Below, one piece after another: positions 55,110 to 63,619 of a DNA stretch of 64,000 bases. Position numbers and translations under genes: made by a program. The DNA is from Allobosea sp. (GTDB lineage Bacteria > Pseudomonadota > Alphaproteobacteria > Rhizobiales > Beijerinckiaceae). Numbering within the stretch: position 1 is the stretch's first letter; each line of letters begins with the position of its first letter. The notes beneath the pieces are model-generated. The model was not told the origin of the DNA. It did no database searches and was given only the letters and a program-made list of their open reading frames with translations. The stretch spans positions 62,001 to 126,000 of the forward strand of contig NZ_JAFKFX010000032.1 in NCBI RefSeq assembly GCF_017308075.1, written 5' to 3'.

Positions 55110-55859
55110 TCAGTCGACGATATCGGGCGTGCGCCAGGCGAGATGCTGGCCGGCGTCGACCGCGATCATCTGGCCGGTGATCGCTTCGGCGCGGGCAAGA
55201 TAAAGTACGGCATCGGCGATCTCCCGGGGTTCGACCTTGCGGTTCAGCAGCGTCCCGGCCGCCTCGGCGGCAAGGGCGCTTTCGCCGCCATGCGCATTGG
55301 CGAAGGTCGGGCCGGGGCCGACGGCGTTGACGCGGATGCGCGGGGCGAGCGCCTGCGCCATGGTCGTCGTCGCCGCAAGCAGGGCCGATTTGGTCAGCGT
55401 GTAGGAATAGTATTGCGGCGTCAGCTTCCGGACGCGCTGATCGATGATGTTGACGATCGCACCTTGCCGCTCCGCCGGAAGCCGGTTGGCCATCGCCCCG
55501 GCGAGGACCGAAGGGGCCCGCAGGTTGATCGAGAATTGCCGGTTCCAGCGCAGCACCTCGAGCGAGCGGACATCGTCGATCAGAAAGCTCGAGGCGTTGT
55601 TGACCAGCAGCGTGACGGGGCCGAAGGCTGCTTCCGCGGCCGGCAGAACGCCGTCGACCGCTGCGGCATCGACCAGATCGGCGGTGACGACGGCGGCCTG
55701 GCCACCTTTCGTACGAATCTGCGCGGCGAGTTCCTCGGCCTCGCTGCGCGACTGGTTGCAATGGATCACCACCGCATAGCCGGATTCCGCCAGACGTTCG
55801 ACGATGGCGCGGCCGATGCGACGGGCTCCTCCGGTGACGAGTGCGACCTCACCGGCCAT
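55110..55859 (-). CDS. short-chain dehydrogenase/reductase, pteridine-reductase-like
   Basis: This protein has 249 residues. The cofactor loop is ALVTGGARRIGRAIVERLAE (residues 6-25), where Arg suggests NADPH use. LLVNNASSF is near 84 and the active site has Tyr/Lys in YYSYTLTKSALL near 149. The TGGARRIG loop and LVNNAS pattern are shared with FolM/pteridine reductases, so reduction of dihydromonapterin or dihydrofolate is possible (inference). It overlaps the upstream glycosyltransferase gene by 11 bp. Confidence 0.88.
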   Translation of the reverse strand: MAGEVALVTGGARRIGRAIVERLAESGYAVVIHCNQSRSEAEELAAQIRTKGGQAAVVTADLVDAAAVDGVLPAAEAAFGPVTLLVNNASSFLIDDVRSLEVLRWNRQFSINLRAPSVLAGAMANRLPAERQGAIVNIIDQRVRKLTPQYYSYTLTKSALLAATTTMAQALAPRIRVNAVGPGPTFANAHGGESALAAEAAGTLLNRKVEPREIADAVLYLARAEAITGQMIAVDAGQHLAWRTPDIVD

Positions 55860-56670
55860 TCGGGCCTCCTTCGTGGCGTTCGCCGCGACGCTGGAGCCGG
55901 CGCTCCCAGTGCTTGGCGACGCGTAGATAGCGGTAGAACGCGTAATTCATGGCCGTCATGAAGCCGTAGACGCCGCGCAGAGCGTGGCGGCGGCCGATAT
56001 AGGCCTTGAAGAAGTTGCCGGGGAATTCCAGCGCCAGCCGCAAGGCCGAGAGCGTTTCGCCGCGCTGGTCGAGATCCTCGGCCTGGGCATCGCTATAGGA
56101 ATTCAACTTGGCGATCTGCTCGCCGAGCGAACGCACGGAATAGTGATGGATCGTGCCCTTCAGGCTGCCGACCCGCGTTCCGGGCTGCAGCTCGACCCGG
56201 TCGTGAACCGGCGAGGGCGAATAGCGTCCCTTGTCGCTGCGGTAGAGGCGGACCGGAGTCAGGGCATAGGCGAAGCGGTGCGGTGCGCCTTCGCCGGGGA
56301 AGACCTCGGCAATGCGCAGCCTGTAGGCGTCCGCGGAGGGCTCGCCGGCTGCGAAGAGAGCGGCGATCTCGTTCACGAGTTCGAGAGGTGCCACCTCGTC
56401 GGCATCGAGATTGAGCAGCCAGGAATGGCGGCATTGCTCCTCGGCGAAGCGCTTCTGCTGGCCATAGCCTGGCCAGGGATTCTCTATGACGCGAGCGCCC
56501 AGTTCGGCTGCAACGGCCTGCGTGCCGTCGGTGGAGCCGGAATCGACCACCACGATGTCGTCGCTGAGCGAGCGTACCGCCGCAATGGTGCGGCCGATCC
56601 GGTCGGCTTCGTCGCGGGCGATGATGAAGATCGAGATAGGCGGCACGCAGACGTCTCTGTGGGAGGGCAT
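55849..56670 (-). CDS. family 2 glycosyltransferase, WaaE/KdtX-like
   Basis: This is a GT-A-fold transferase of 273 residues. The nucleotide-sugar region is ISIFIIARDEADRIGRTIAA at 12-31, VVDSGSTDGTQAVAAEL near 41-57 and the DxD in LLNLDADEVAP near 85. NSYSDAQAEDLDQRGE and the basic C-terminal tail resemble the LPS inner-core beta-1,4-glucosyltransferase family. It likely acts at the inner face of the cytoplasmic membrane on lipopolysaccharide core or another glycolipid. The acceptor is unknown. Confidence 0.88.
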   Translation of the reverse strand: MPSHRDVCVPPISIFIIARDEADRIGRTIAAVRSLSDDIVVVDSGSTDGTQAVAAELGARVIENPWPGYGQQKRFAEEQCRHSWLLNLDADEVAPLELVNEIAALFAAGEPSADAYRLRIAEVFPGEGAPHRFAYALTPVRLYRSDKGRYSPSPVHDRVELQPGTRVGSLKGTIHHYSVRSLGEQIAKLNSYSDAQAEDLDQRGETLSALRLALEFPGNFFKAYIGRRHALRGVYGFMTAMNYAFYRYLRVAKHWERRLQRRGERHEGGPNGR

Positions 56671-57028
56671 CCCGGCTTAAGCATGGGCTGCCGCCCCCTG
56701 CAAGCAAGCCCGGCCCCGGCGCCTATCGGTGCGAACGGGAACCCAATTCGGATTGCGGCGTTTGTGTGGTGGCCCCGGCCGTTCGGTGTTTTGGCGCCTG
56801 CCGTTGCGTTAGTATTTGATTCACCATTCACTCTGTCTTAACAATCACTAACTGGCGTTGATCAATATGCCTTCTTGCTTCCGCATTCTGCCGCAATTTC
56901 GCCGCGGTCTGGCAAGCAGATGTGTTCTTGCCGCAACAGACACGGCTGGCTATCGACCTTATAAAGGGGTCATCGATATCACTGCCGGACCGGTGCCGGC
57001 CTCAGCGACGACTATCAAGGAGTACACC
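56671..57028. other. intergenic region with probable promoter of the outer-membrane protein gene
   Basis: This 358-bp region is AT-richer between 56800 and 56965 and holds no gene. A likely promoter is CAGACA (56937-56942), 17 bp, TATAAA (56960-56965), giving a leader of about 55 nt. Divergent promoter(s) for the glycosyltransferase must also lie here. Confidence 0.6.
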
Positions 57029-57679
57029 ATGAAGAAGTTCCTGCTTTCGGGCGTTGCGGCCCTCGGTCTCGTCGCCGCTGGCGCTGCCTCCGCTGCCGAC
57101 CTTCCGAGCCGCAAGGGCCCGGTCGTTGCCCCGGTTTACGTTCCCGTGTTCACCTGGACCGGCTTCTACGTCGGTGCCAACGCCGGCTACGGCTGGGGCA
57201 ATGTGAACCTCAACGGCTGGGCCAACAACATCGGCAATCTCGACGGCTTCGTCGGTGGTGGCCAGATCGGCTACAACTACCAGATGGGCCAGTTCGTGAT
57301 CGGCGCCGAAGCCGACATCCAGGGCGCCGACCTCGGCACCGGCCGCAACGTCTTCGGTGACAGCGTCAAGACCGAATACTTCGGCACCGTCCGCGCTCGC
57401 GTCGGCGTCGCCTTCGACCGGTTCATGCCCTACATCACCGGTGGTTGGGCCTATGGCAACGTGAAGACCTCGATCCCGACCCTGGCCTTCTCGTCGGATC
57501 GTTCGCACACCGGCGGCTGGACTGTCGGCGGCGGCGTCGAGTACGCCTTCACCAACAACCTGATCGGCGGCGTCGAGTACCTCTACGTCGACCTCGGCGA
57601 GAAGAACATCGCCGGCGCTGGCACCAAGGTCGGCACCGACTTCTCGGTCGTGCGCGCCCGCCTCAGCTACAAGTTCTGA
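57029..57679 (+). CDS. Omp25/Omp31-type outer-membrane beta-barrel protein
   Basis: This protein has 216 residues; the start ATG 57029 follows AAGGAG. The signal peptide is MKKFLLSGVAALGLVAAGAA, cleaved near ASAADLP. The mature protein opens with FTWTGFYVGANAGYGWG, the classic motif of this rhizobial porin-like family. Alternating aromatic beta strands end in the C-terminal phenylalanine (RARLSYKF) needed for Bam insertion. It should form an eight-strand barrel. Strong ribosome site, promoter and terminator suggest high expression. Confidence 0.95.
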   Translation: MKKFLLSGVAALGLVAAGAASAADLPSRKGPVVAPVYVPVFTWTGFYVGANAGYGWGNVNLNGWANNIGNLDGFVGGGQIGYNYQMGQFVIGAEADIQGADLGTGRNVFGDSVKTEYFGTVRARVGVAFDRFMPYITGGWAYGNVKTSIPTLAFSSDRSHTGGWTVGGGVEYAFTNNLIGGVEYLYVDLGEKNIAGAGTKVGTDFSVVRARLSYKF

Positions 57680-57703
57680 TCTCTCCTCACGGAGACGGAA
57701 CGG

Positions 57704-57732
57704 ACCCGGTGGCTTCGGCCACCGGGTTTTTC
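57704..57732 (+). terminator. terminator of the beta-barrel gene
   Basis: A 10-bp stem ACCCGGTGGC/GCCACCGGGT (57704-57713 with 57718-57727) with a TTCG tetraloop is followed by TTTTTC, 25 bp after the stop codon. Confidence 0.95.
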
Positions 57733-57781
57733 TTTGTCTGGAGCACGGCGTGGCCGAGGATGTGGTCCTGCCCGAACATGC

Positions 57782-57806
57782 AAAAGGCCGCCTTGGAGGC
57801 GGCCTT
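57782..57806 (-). terminator. terminator of the leftward GST gene
   Basis: The stem AAGGCCGCCT/AGGCGGCCTT (57784-57793 with 57797-57806) is followed on the minus strand by TTTTG. It lies 70 bp after the GST stop codon. Confidence 0.75.
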
Positions 57807-57876
57807 GATCTTGTGACGCTGAAATATGAACGCGCCGGCGACTTGCGCGGCGCGCGCTGCCGGAGCCGTCGGGCCC

Positions 57877-58482
57877 TCAGCTCTTGACGCGCGTCGCCTC
57901 GAAGGCCGGCATCTTTGCGGAGAAAGCGTCGAGCCAGGCGACGAGCCGAGGATGCGCGGCGCGCCATTTGCCCTCATGACGAAGATCAAGATAGCCGAGC
58001 GCGCAGGCGAGCGCGATCTCGCCGATCCGCGGCCGGTCGGCGAAGGCCGGCGGCTCGGCTTCGAGCGCCGCCAGTGCCCGGTCGATCTTGCCCTGCTGGT
58101 TCTCGACCCAGCCGGCATGGCGGATTTCGGCGGGCCGGAAGCGAACCTCGTAGACTTGCAGGAGTGCCGCATCGCAGATCCCGTCGGCGAGCGCCTGCAG
58201 CCGCAATTGTGCGAAGCGTTCTGCGCCTGCCGGGATGATCCTGCCGCCGCCGGCGAGATGGTCGAGATATTCGACGATGACGCGCGAATCGAACAGCGTG
58301 GTGCCGTCCTCGAGGACTAGCGTCGGGATCTTGCCGAGCGGGTTCTGGGTGCGCAGCGAATCCGCGGGATTGGTCGTATCGGTGGCGGCGACTTCGACCC
58401 GGTCGCTCAGGCCGAGTTCGGCGAGGGCGAGCTTGACCTTGCGGCCAAAGGGGGAGGCGGGCGAGGAGCGCAGGATCAGCAT
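57877..58482 (-). CDS. glutathione S-transferase
   Basis: This protein has 201 residues; the start ATG 58482 (MLILRSSPASPFGRKVKLAL) is favoured because the N-terminal thioredoxin strand begins here; longer starts up to 58587 have no support. The GSH site is TQNPLGKIPTLVLEDGTTLF near 45-64, followed by DSRVIVEYLDHL. The helical domain shows PRIGEIALACALGYLDLRHE near 150-170, typical of bacterial GST N-capping. Substrate unknown. It follows rlmJ on the same strand by 38 bp. Confidence 0.92.
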   Translation of the reverse strand: MLILRSSPASPFGRKVKLALAELGLSDRVEVAATDTTNPADSLRTQNPLGKIPTLVLEDGTTLFDSRVIVEYLDHLAGGGRIIPAGAERFAQLRLQALADGICDAALLQVYEVRFRPAEIRHAGWVENQQGKIDRALAALEAEPPAFADRPRIGEIALACALGYLDLRHEGKWRAAHPRLVAWLDAFSAKMPAFEATRVKS

Positions 58483-58520
58483 GGCAGGGCTTTCGGGCTC
58501 GAAGCGAATCGGAAGCGGGA

Positions 58521-59372
58521 TCAGCCGTCGGGGCGGATCGCCTCGCATCGATAGCGCGGACGCGGCCCCTGCGCGAGGCGCTCGCACAAGGCCGGCAGCA
58601 GGATCTCGGCTTCCTGCATCAGCAACCAGGGTGGGTTGACGACGAGCAACCCGGTGGCGCTCAGCCCGCCGGCCGCCTCGGGGCGATCGACATCGATCTC
58701 GAGCCTGAGCAGGCGGCCGATGCCCGCTTCGTCAATGGCCTCGATCAGGTGGTCGACGGCGCGCCGGTCCTTGATCGGATACCAGAGCGCATAGATGCCG
58801 GTCGGCCATTTCCGCCAGGCGGCGATGAGGGCGCGGGCCAGCGTCTCGAACTCGTCCTTCTCCTCGAAGGGCGGGTCGATCAGGACGAGACCACGCCGTT
58901 CCTTCGGCGGGACATTGGCGCCGAGCGCGGTCCAGCCGTCGATGGCGAGTGCCTTGCAGCGCGCGTCGCGGCCGATCGCCTGGACGAGCTTGCTATAGGT
59001 ACCTTCATGCAGTTCGGCGGCGATCAGCCGGTCGTCGTCGCGCATCGCCTGGCGGCAGAACCACGGTGAGCCGGGATAGGAGGTTGCGCCGTAGAGGGCG
59101 CGCGCGGCCGCAACCGCCTTGCGCCAGGGGACGAGCAGCGTCTCGACCGCCGGCGCGAGCGGCGCCTGATCGAGTCGTGCCACGCCGTCGCGCCATTCAT
59201 GCGTGCGCAGGGCTTCGTCAGAGCCGAGATCGTAGCGTCCGGCCCCGGCATGCGTGTCGATGACGCGATAGGGTTTATCCTTGGCGTTGAGATGCGTGAG
59301 GATGCGCATCAGCACGACGTGCTTGAGGATGTCGGCGAAGTTCGCGGCGTGGAAACCGTGTCGGTAATTCAT
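58521..59372 (-). CDS. rlmJ: 23S rRNA (adenine(2030)-N6)-methyltransferase
   Basis: This 283-residue SAM-dependent methyltransferase acts on 23S rRNA. The N-terminus MNYRHGFHAANFADILKHVV is the conserved start. The SAM region is VIDTHAGAGRYDL near 37-49, and the catalytic motif is LVLIDPPFEEKDEFETLARA near 161-180. The C-terminus has GLLVVNPPWLL. Length is normal for the family. Confidence 0.95.
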   Translation of the reverse strand: MNYRHGFHAANFADILKHVVLMRILTHLNAKDKPYRVIDTHAGAGRYDLGSDEALRTHEWRDGVARLDQAPLAPAVETLLVPWRKAVAAARALYGATSYPGSPWFCRQAMRDDDRLIAAELHEGTYSKLVQAIGRDARCKALAIDGWTALGANVPPKERRGLVLIDPPFEEKDEFETLARALIAAWRKWPTGIYALWYPIKDRRAVDHLIEAIDEAGIGRLLRLEIDVDRPEAAGGLSATGLLVVNPPWLLMQEAEILLPALCERLAQGPRPRYRCEAIRPDG

Positions 59373-59437
59373 GGGGCGCTCTTAGATCGCCGCGCGTCCG
59401 TTCGGACGCGGTCACGGTGATCTATCTCTTTGTTATC

Positions 59438-59483
59438 GCATCGGAGTTTTTCGAAAAGTGGAATCCACTTCTCGGTCCGATGC
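59438..59483. repeat. nested palindrome upstream of rlmJ
   Basis: The outer arms are GCATCGGA (59438-59445) and TCCGATGC (59476-59483). Inside lies CGAAAAGTGGA paired with TCCACTTCTCG (one mismatch). This matches the layout of a palindrome frequently found between Rhizobiales genes (AAAAGTGG...CCACTT). Confidence 0.7.
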
Positions 59484-59530
59484 TATAGCCTGCTTTGCGC
59501 CCGGCCGATATCGGCCGCCGCCGCATGCGC

Positions 59531-60205
59531 TCAGGGGCTGGCCGTGATTCTGATATCGGGCGCGCGACAGCCGGAGCGGTCGACCTCCTGGCAGCTGCGG
59601 AAGCCACGCAGATCGCGGGTGAAGCAGATTCGCACCTCCTGCAGCAGGCCGCGGCGGCAAGCGACCGACATCATGTCGGTACGCAGGCCGGGATTGGCGG
59701 CGACGAAGGCGCGTTCGAGCTCGATCGGTGTCCAGGTCTGCTCGCGGTCGCTGCCGCGCAGCGCCGGCGGAATCACGACCTTCTCACGGGCACGGCGGAC
59801 ATCGGCGAAATAGCCGGCGGGACTGGAGCCGGTGCAGGTGCCATGCTTGCGCCATTGATAGCGGGCCAGGCCTTCCGTCGGGAACAAGCCCTCGGCTTCC
59901 GACAACGCCATGCGCGACGGGCTGCGCCCGGCCGGGCCGCAATCGGTCGGATAGCCGCGTTCATTCTGCGGCCAGAGCCCGTGCACGACGAAGCCGGGAT
60001 TGGCCCCGGGCGCGCATTGCTCGCGCGAGCGCCCGCGGCCGCCATCTTCGAGCTCGCAGAAGCCCGGAGACCAGGAGAGTGCGAGCACATAGAAGTCGAA
60101 ATCACCGGGTGCGCCGCCGCGGCCATACTGCGCCTGCGCCGGAGCGCCGAACGCCGCAAGACCGAGCAGCGCCAGCGCTGACAGCCAGGCGCGCGGGAGC
60201 TTCAT
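59531..60205 (-). CDS. secreted ribonuclease T2
   Basis: This protein has 224 residues with an N-terminal signal peptide (LSALALLGLAAFGAPAQAQ, cut near AQAQY). The two RNase T2 active-site boxes are CAS1 FVVHGLWPQNERGYP near 72-86 and CAS2 QWRKHGTCTGSSP near 117-129, each with its catalytic His. Cysteines around CELED, EQCAPG, PTDCGP, GTCTG, VACRRG and ICFTRD would form disulfides. It degrades RNA in the periplasm or outside the cell. The gene lies 9 bp after the stop of the neighbouring secreted-protein gene, so the two are probably co-transcribed. Confidence 0.95.
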   Translation of the reverse strand: MKLPRAWLSALALLGLAAFGAPAQAQYGRGGAPGDFDFYVLALSWSPGFCELEDGGRGRSREQCAPGANPGFVVHGLWPQNERGYPTDCGPAGRSPSRMALSEAEGLFPTEGLARYQWRKHGTCTGSSPAGYFADVRRAREKVVIPPALRGSDREQTWTPIELERAFVAANPGLRTDMMSVACRRGLLQEVRICFTRDLRGFRSCQEVDRSGCRAPDIRITASP

Positions 60206-60214
60206 GGTTGGATG

Positions 60215-60718
60215 TTACCGCTCGGGGCCGGGGCGCGCCATCTGACAGCCGGGGGCGTAGGAGCGATGGCGGTCGAGGCCGTCGACGCACCAGTTGACGT
60301 TCCAGGTCCAGCCGAACAGGCCGAGATTCTCGCGCACCGAATAGTCGACGCGGCGCAGCACGCCGTCATTGGTCATGACGCGGGCGGTGCAGAAGCGGCG
60401 CGGGATGAAGTCCGCGCCCCAGGGGCGCCAGGCGATCGGCCTGACCCGATCGAAATTGACGATCTGCAGCGGGCCCCAGAACTTGGCCTCGCGCGAGTTG
60501 AACCAGCTGGTGATCTCGCCGAGCACGGCCGGATCCTCGCAGGCCGGCAGATTGCCATGCATCGGGATGATGCGCGCTTCGGCCCGGTCGGCCGGGTCGA
60601 CATAGCGGCCGCCCGAGCGATAGGCCGGGTCGCCATAAGGTTCGCCGCCTGCCTGAGCCGGCAGGGCTGCGAGGCAGAGCGTGGCGGCAAGGGCCGAGAA
60701 AAGCGAAACGCGGCGCAT
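60215..60718 (-). CDS. secreted protein of unknown function paired with RNase T2
   Basis: This protein has 167 residues with a signal peptide (VSLFSALAATLCLAALPAQA). The mature part begins after PAQAG and contains MHGNLPACEDPAVLGEITSW near 53-72, FWGPLQIVNFDRVRPIAWRP near 80-99, FIPRRFCTARVM and WNVNWCVDGLDRHRSYAPGC near the end. Cysteine content fits a periplasmic fold. No known family is recognised, but the sequence looks like one conserved in Rhizobiales. It is transcribed just before the RNase T2 gene, 9 bp away. Confidence 0.85.
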   Translation of the reverse strand: MRRVSLFSALAATLCLAALPAQAGGEPYGDPAYRSGGRYVDPADRAEARIIPMHGNLPACEDPAVLGEITSWFNSREAKFWGPLQIVNFDRVRPIAWRPWGADFIPRRFCTARVMTNDGVLRRVDYSVRENLGLFGWTWNVNWCVDGLDRHRSYAPGCQMARPGPER

Positions 60719-60848
60719 GGGCGGCCTTCGGAAAATGGGACTGAATCCGTCGCGCTACGATGGAGGCGAGGCCCGTCCCGGTCAAGGCGACGGTTGCGTT
60801 CCGGCCGCAAACCGTCGCGGGTTGTGACTTTCCTATCGCGCTTTTCGG

Positions 60849-61982
60849 TCAGCCGAAGGACGCGACCAGCATGGCCTCGTAGTCGGAGGCGGTGGCGGCG
60901 CGCGGGTTGGTGGCGCTGGAATGATCCTGGACGGCGGCCTGCGCGATCGCCGGGAGCACCTCGTGCGGCACGCCCATGGCCGAAAGGCTCGCCGGCATGC
61001 CGAGGCGCGCGGTCAGGCCAGCGATCCATGCCGCGAGATCGGCATCGGGGGCAAGTTCGAGCGTGCGGCGGATCTCGGCGTACTTCTCCTTGGCCGAAGG
61101 CTCGTTGAAGCGCAGCACGGCCGGCAGCAGCACGGCGTTGAGCGTGCCGTGATGCAGCGAGATCTGCTTCAGTCCGCCGAGAGGGTGGGAGAGGGCGTGC
61201 ACGGCGCCGAGCCCCTTCTGGAAGGTGAGGCCGCCCTGCAGGGCCGCCATCAGCATCTCCTTGCGGGCCTCGCGATCCGAGCCGTCGGCGACGGCGCGTT
61301 CGATATGGCCGACGGCGCGCTTCAGCCCGTCGAGGGCGATGGCTTCGGCGACCGGGTTGTCGCGCGGACTGAGATAGGTCTCGATGCAATGGGTGATCGC
61401 GTCCATGCCGGTCGCGGCGGTGAGCCAGGAAGGCAGGCCGAGCGTCAGGTCGGGGTCGCAGACCGCGAGCTTCGGGATCAGATGGGGCGAGATGAAGCCG
61501 AGCTTGCGGCCGTCGTTCAGCGTGATCAGCGCGGCGCGGCCGACCTCGCTGCCGGTGCCGGCGGTGGTCGGGATGGCGATGACGGGCGCGACCTTGGCGG
61601 TGATCTTCGGGATGCCGCCGAGGATCGCGGCATAGTTTTCGAGCGGACCGTCATGGCCGGCGAGCAGGGCGACGCCCTTGGCGAGGTCGATCGGCGAGCC
61701 GCCGCCGATCGCGACCAGGCCGTCGCAGCCATGTTCGCGGTAGACCGCCAGCGCCGCGAGAACGGCTTCCTCGGTCGGATTGGTCGGCGTTTCCGAAAAG
61801 AGCGCGGCATTGCCGAGGACAGGGGAGGCGGCACGCAGGCGATCGATCAGGTCGGTGGCGGCGAGGCCGCGATCGGTGACGATCAGCGGACGGGAGATGC
61901 CGAGCTGGGCGAGGCCGTCAGCAACCGTCTTGAGCTCGCCGAAGCCGAACTGCACCGTCGTCAGATAGGAGATCGTCGCCAT
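60849..61982 (-). CDS. iron-containing alcohol dehydrogenase
   Basis: This group III, metal-dependent alcohol dehydrogenase has 377 residues. The start ATG 61982 (MATISYLTTVQFGFGELKTV) follows GCGAGGAAATGTG. NAD site: GLVAIGGGSPIDLAKGVALL near 88-107. IPTTAGTGSEVGRAALITLN near 135-154 is the signature. Metal ligands: Asp of MDAITHCIETYLS near 190, and HALSHPLGGL plus HHGTLNAVLLP near 255-270. It probably oxidises a short alcohol or reduces an aldehyde; substrate not known. The EamA gene lies upstream on the same strand. Confidence 0.93.
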   Translation of the reverse strand: MATISYLTTVQFGFGELKTVADGLAQLGISRPLIVTDRGLAATDLIDRLRAASPVLGNAALFSETPTNPTEEAVLAALAVYREHGCDGLVAIGGGSPIDLAKGVALLAGHDGPLENYAAILGGIPKITAKVAPVIAIPTTAGTGSEVGRAALITLNDGRKLGFISPHLIPKLAVCDPDLTLGLPSWLTAATGMDAITHCIETYLSPRDNPVAEAIALDGLKRAVGHIERAVADGSDREARKEMLMAALQGGLTFQKGLGAVHALSHPLGGLKQISLHHGTLNAVLLPAVLRFNEPSAKEKYAEIRRTLELAPDADLAAWIAGLTARLGMPASLSAMGVPHEVLPAIAQAAVQDHSSATNPRAATASDYEAMLVASFG

Positions 61983-62233
61983 CACATTTCCTCGCGAGCT
62001 TTCGGCGCTGCGGCCGGTCGGCTGTCTTGTCGCGCGTTCGCGCCATCGATGCCACCCCCGGCGTCCTGACACCGGTGCAGGACGCCCCGGCGAGAACGCG
62101 ATGTTGGCGAAGCGAGGCGCCGTCATGCGGTGGGCTCGACAGGCCGCGGCAACAACCGATCGCCATTTCGATCGCGATGTCGGTCGCGCTCGCGTGAGCA
62201 GGCGGTCCCGTCCTTTTCGCTCCCGCCCCGCCG
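61983..62233. other. intergenic region upstream of the alcohol dehydrogenase, with an inverted repeat
   Basis: The region contains GGCGTCCTG (62060-62068) and CAGGACGCC (62078-62086) around a 9-bp centre. It lies 78 bp before the dehydrogenase start and 148 bp after the EamA stop. No T-run follows, so an operator or mRNA structure is as likely as a terminator. Confidence 0.4.
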
Positions 62234-63142
62234 TCAGTGCTGCTCGATCGTCACCCGTTCCTTGGCGGCTTCGGCGGCCGCATTGCCGGCGCGCCTTTCG
62301 AGAACGAGCAGAGCGAGGCCCGCGGCGACGATCAGGGCGGCACCCAGCAGCATGGCGGGCGTCGGCCAGTCGCCGAAAACGAACCAGCCGAAGACCAGCG
62401 CCCAGACGATCAGCGTGTACTGATAGGGCACGACAACAGAGGCTTCGGCGAGCTTCAGCGAGCGCGTCACGCACAGATGCGCGACCATGGCGATGATGCC
62501 GAGCAAGGCGAGCAGGCCGAGATCGGCCAGGGTCGGCGTCACCCAGCCGGTGGGCAGCAGCAGGAGGCCCATCACCAGCGCGCCGAGCGTCTGCCAGAAG
62601 ACCAGGGTGACGTCGGGCGTGCTGCGCAATTGCCGGCCGGTGATCATCATCGCGGCGAAGGAGAAACTGCCGACCAGCGCGATCAATGCCGGCAGGGACA
62701 GGCTCTGCCCGGAGGGGTTGAGTGCGATCGCGACACCGACGAAGCCCGCGGCGACGGCGAGCCAGCGGCCGGCATCGACCCGTTCGCCGAGCAGCAATGC
62801 GGCGAGCACCACCGCCCAGACGGGTGCGGCCAGCCAGAGAGTCATCGTGTCGGCGAGCGGCAGATAGGAGACCGCCCAATAGAACAGCGCGACCTCGCAG
62901 GATCCGAGCGTGACCCGCAGCAGTTGCAGGCCCGGCCGTTCGGGGCGGAGCGTGCGGCCGACGCCCTGCTTCACCACGAAGGGGATGATCACCAGCAGCG
63001 CAGCAGCCGAGCGCAGGAGCAGGACCTGGCCGACCGTATAGGTCGCGACCAGCCATTTCCCCATCACGTCGTTGAGCGAGAACAGCAGGATGCCCAGCAG
63101 CATCATGGCGATACCGGCGAGCGTGGTGTTGCGGCTGGGCAT
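62234..63142 (-). CDS. EamA family (DMT superfamily) transporter
   Basis: This membrane protein has 302 residues and ten predicted helices in two EamA repeats. The start ATG 63142 gives MPSRNTTLAGIAMMLLGILL; an upstream ATG at 63235 has no support. Repeat 1 includes WAVSYLPLADTMTLWLAAPV near 86-105, and repeat 2 includes EASVVVPYQYTLIVWALVFG near 232-251, with the conserved Pro-x-Tyr pattern. Such carriers export metabolites or amino acids by antiport with protons. Substrate unknown. It is divergent from the ArsR gene. Confidence 0.92.
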   Translation of the reverse strand: MPSRNTTLAGIAMMLLGILLFSLNDVMGKWLVATYTVGQVLLLRSAAALLVIIPFVVKQGVGRTLRPERPGLQLLRVTLGSCEVALFYWAVSYLPLADTMTLWLAAPVWAVVLAALLLGERVDAGRWLAVAAGFVGVAIALNPSGQSLSLPALIALVGSFSFAAMMITGRQLRSTPDVTLVFWQTLGALVMGLLLLPTGWVTPTLADLGLLALLGIIAMVAHLCVTRSLKLAEASVVVPYQYTLIVWALVFGWFVFGDWPTPAMLLGAALIVAAGLALLVLERRAGNAAAEAAKERVTIEQH

Positions 63143-63266
63143 GGCGATCTTTTGGGCAGAGCAGGAGCCGGTTCCATCGCCCGTAGCCGACGCCGAAGCA
63201 AGTCGCCCGACGCAAGGGCAGGCCGCGTCCTGCACAAGGCCGCTGGCATACTTTATTTTCGTATTG

Positions 63267-63278
63267 ACTTAATTAAGT
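63267..63278. promoter_or_regulatory. perfect palindrome in front of arsR, probable autoregulatory operator
   Basis: ACTTAATTAAGT (63267-63278) is a perfect 12-bp palindrome in an AT-rich spacer, 14 bp before the ArsR start codon. TTGACT (63264-63269), a -35-like hexamer, overlaps it. ArsR regulators often bind such sites at their own promoter. Confidence 0.6.
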
Positions 63279-63292
63279 GAGATAAGAAATAT

Positions 63293-63619
63293 ATGGCCAT
63301 GGATCGGTTCATGGCGCTCGCAGACCCCACCCGTCGACGCATCATCGAGATGCTGGGCGAAGGCGCCCTGGCAGCGGGCGAAATCACGGCGCGCTTCGAA
63401 GTCAGTGCTCCGGCGATCTCGCAGCATCTCAAGGTTCTGAAGGCGGCCGGGCTGGTGACCGTCGAGATCAGCGGCCAGCGCCGCATTTACCGGCTCGAGC
63501 CCGGCGGCCTGGACACGTTCGAGGCCTGGGTCCGGCAGGTGCGCGGTTTTTGGACCGCCTCGCTCGGCCGGCTCGAGCAGGAACTGGCAAAGCCCGGGAC
63601 AGATGAGGGAGTGGAATGA
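63293..63619 (+). CDS. ArsR family transcriptional regulator
   Basis: This regulator has 108 residues, with the start at ATG 63293 (MAMDRFMALADPTRRRIIEM); ATG 63299 is possible. The winged helix-turn-helix is GEITARFEVSAPAISQHLKV near 29-48 followed by LKAAGLVTVEISGQRRIYRL. There are no Cys metal-binding motifs, so it is not a classic metal sensor. Its end overlaps the start of the AHSA1 gene. Known: this ArsR plus SRPBCC/AHSA1 pair is widespread and the regulator controls its partner. Confidence 0.94.
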   Translation: MAMDRFMALADPTRRRIIEMLGEGALAAGEITARFEVSAPAISQHLKVLKAAGLVTVEISGQRRIYRLEPGGLDTFEAWVRQVRGFWTASLGRLEQELAKPGTDEGVE

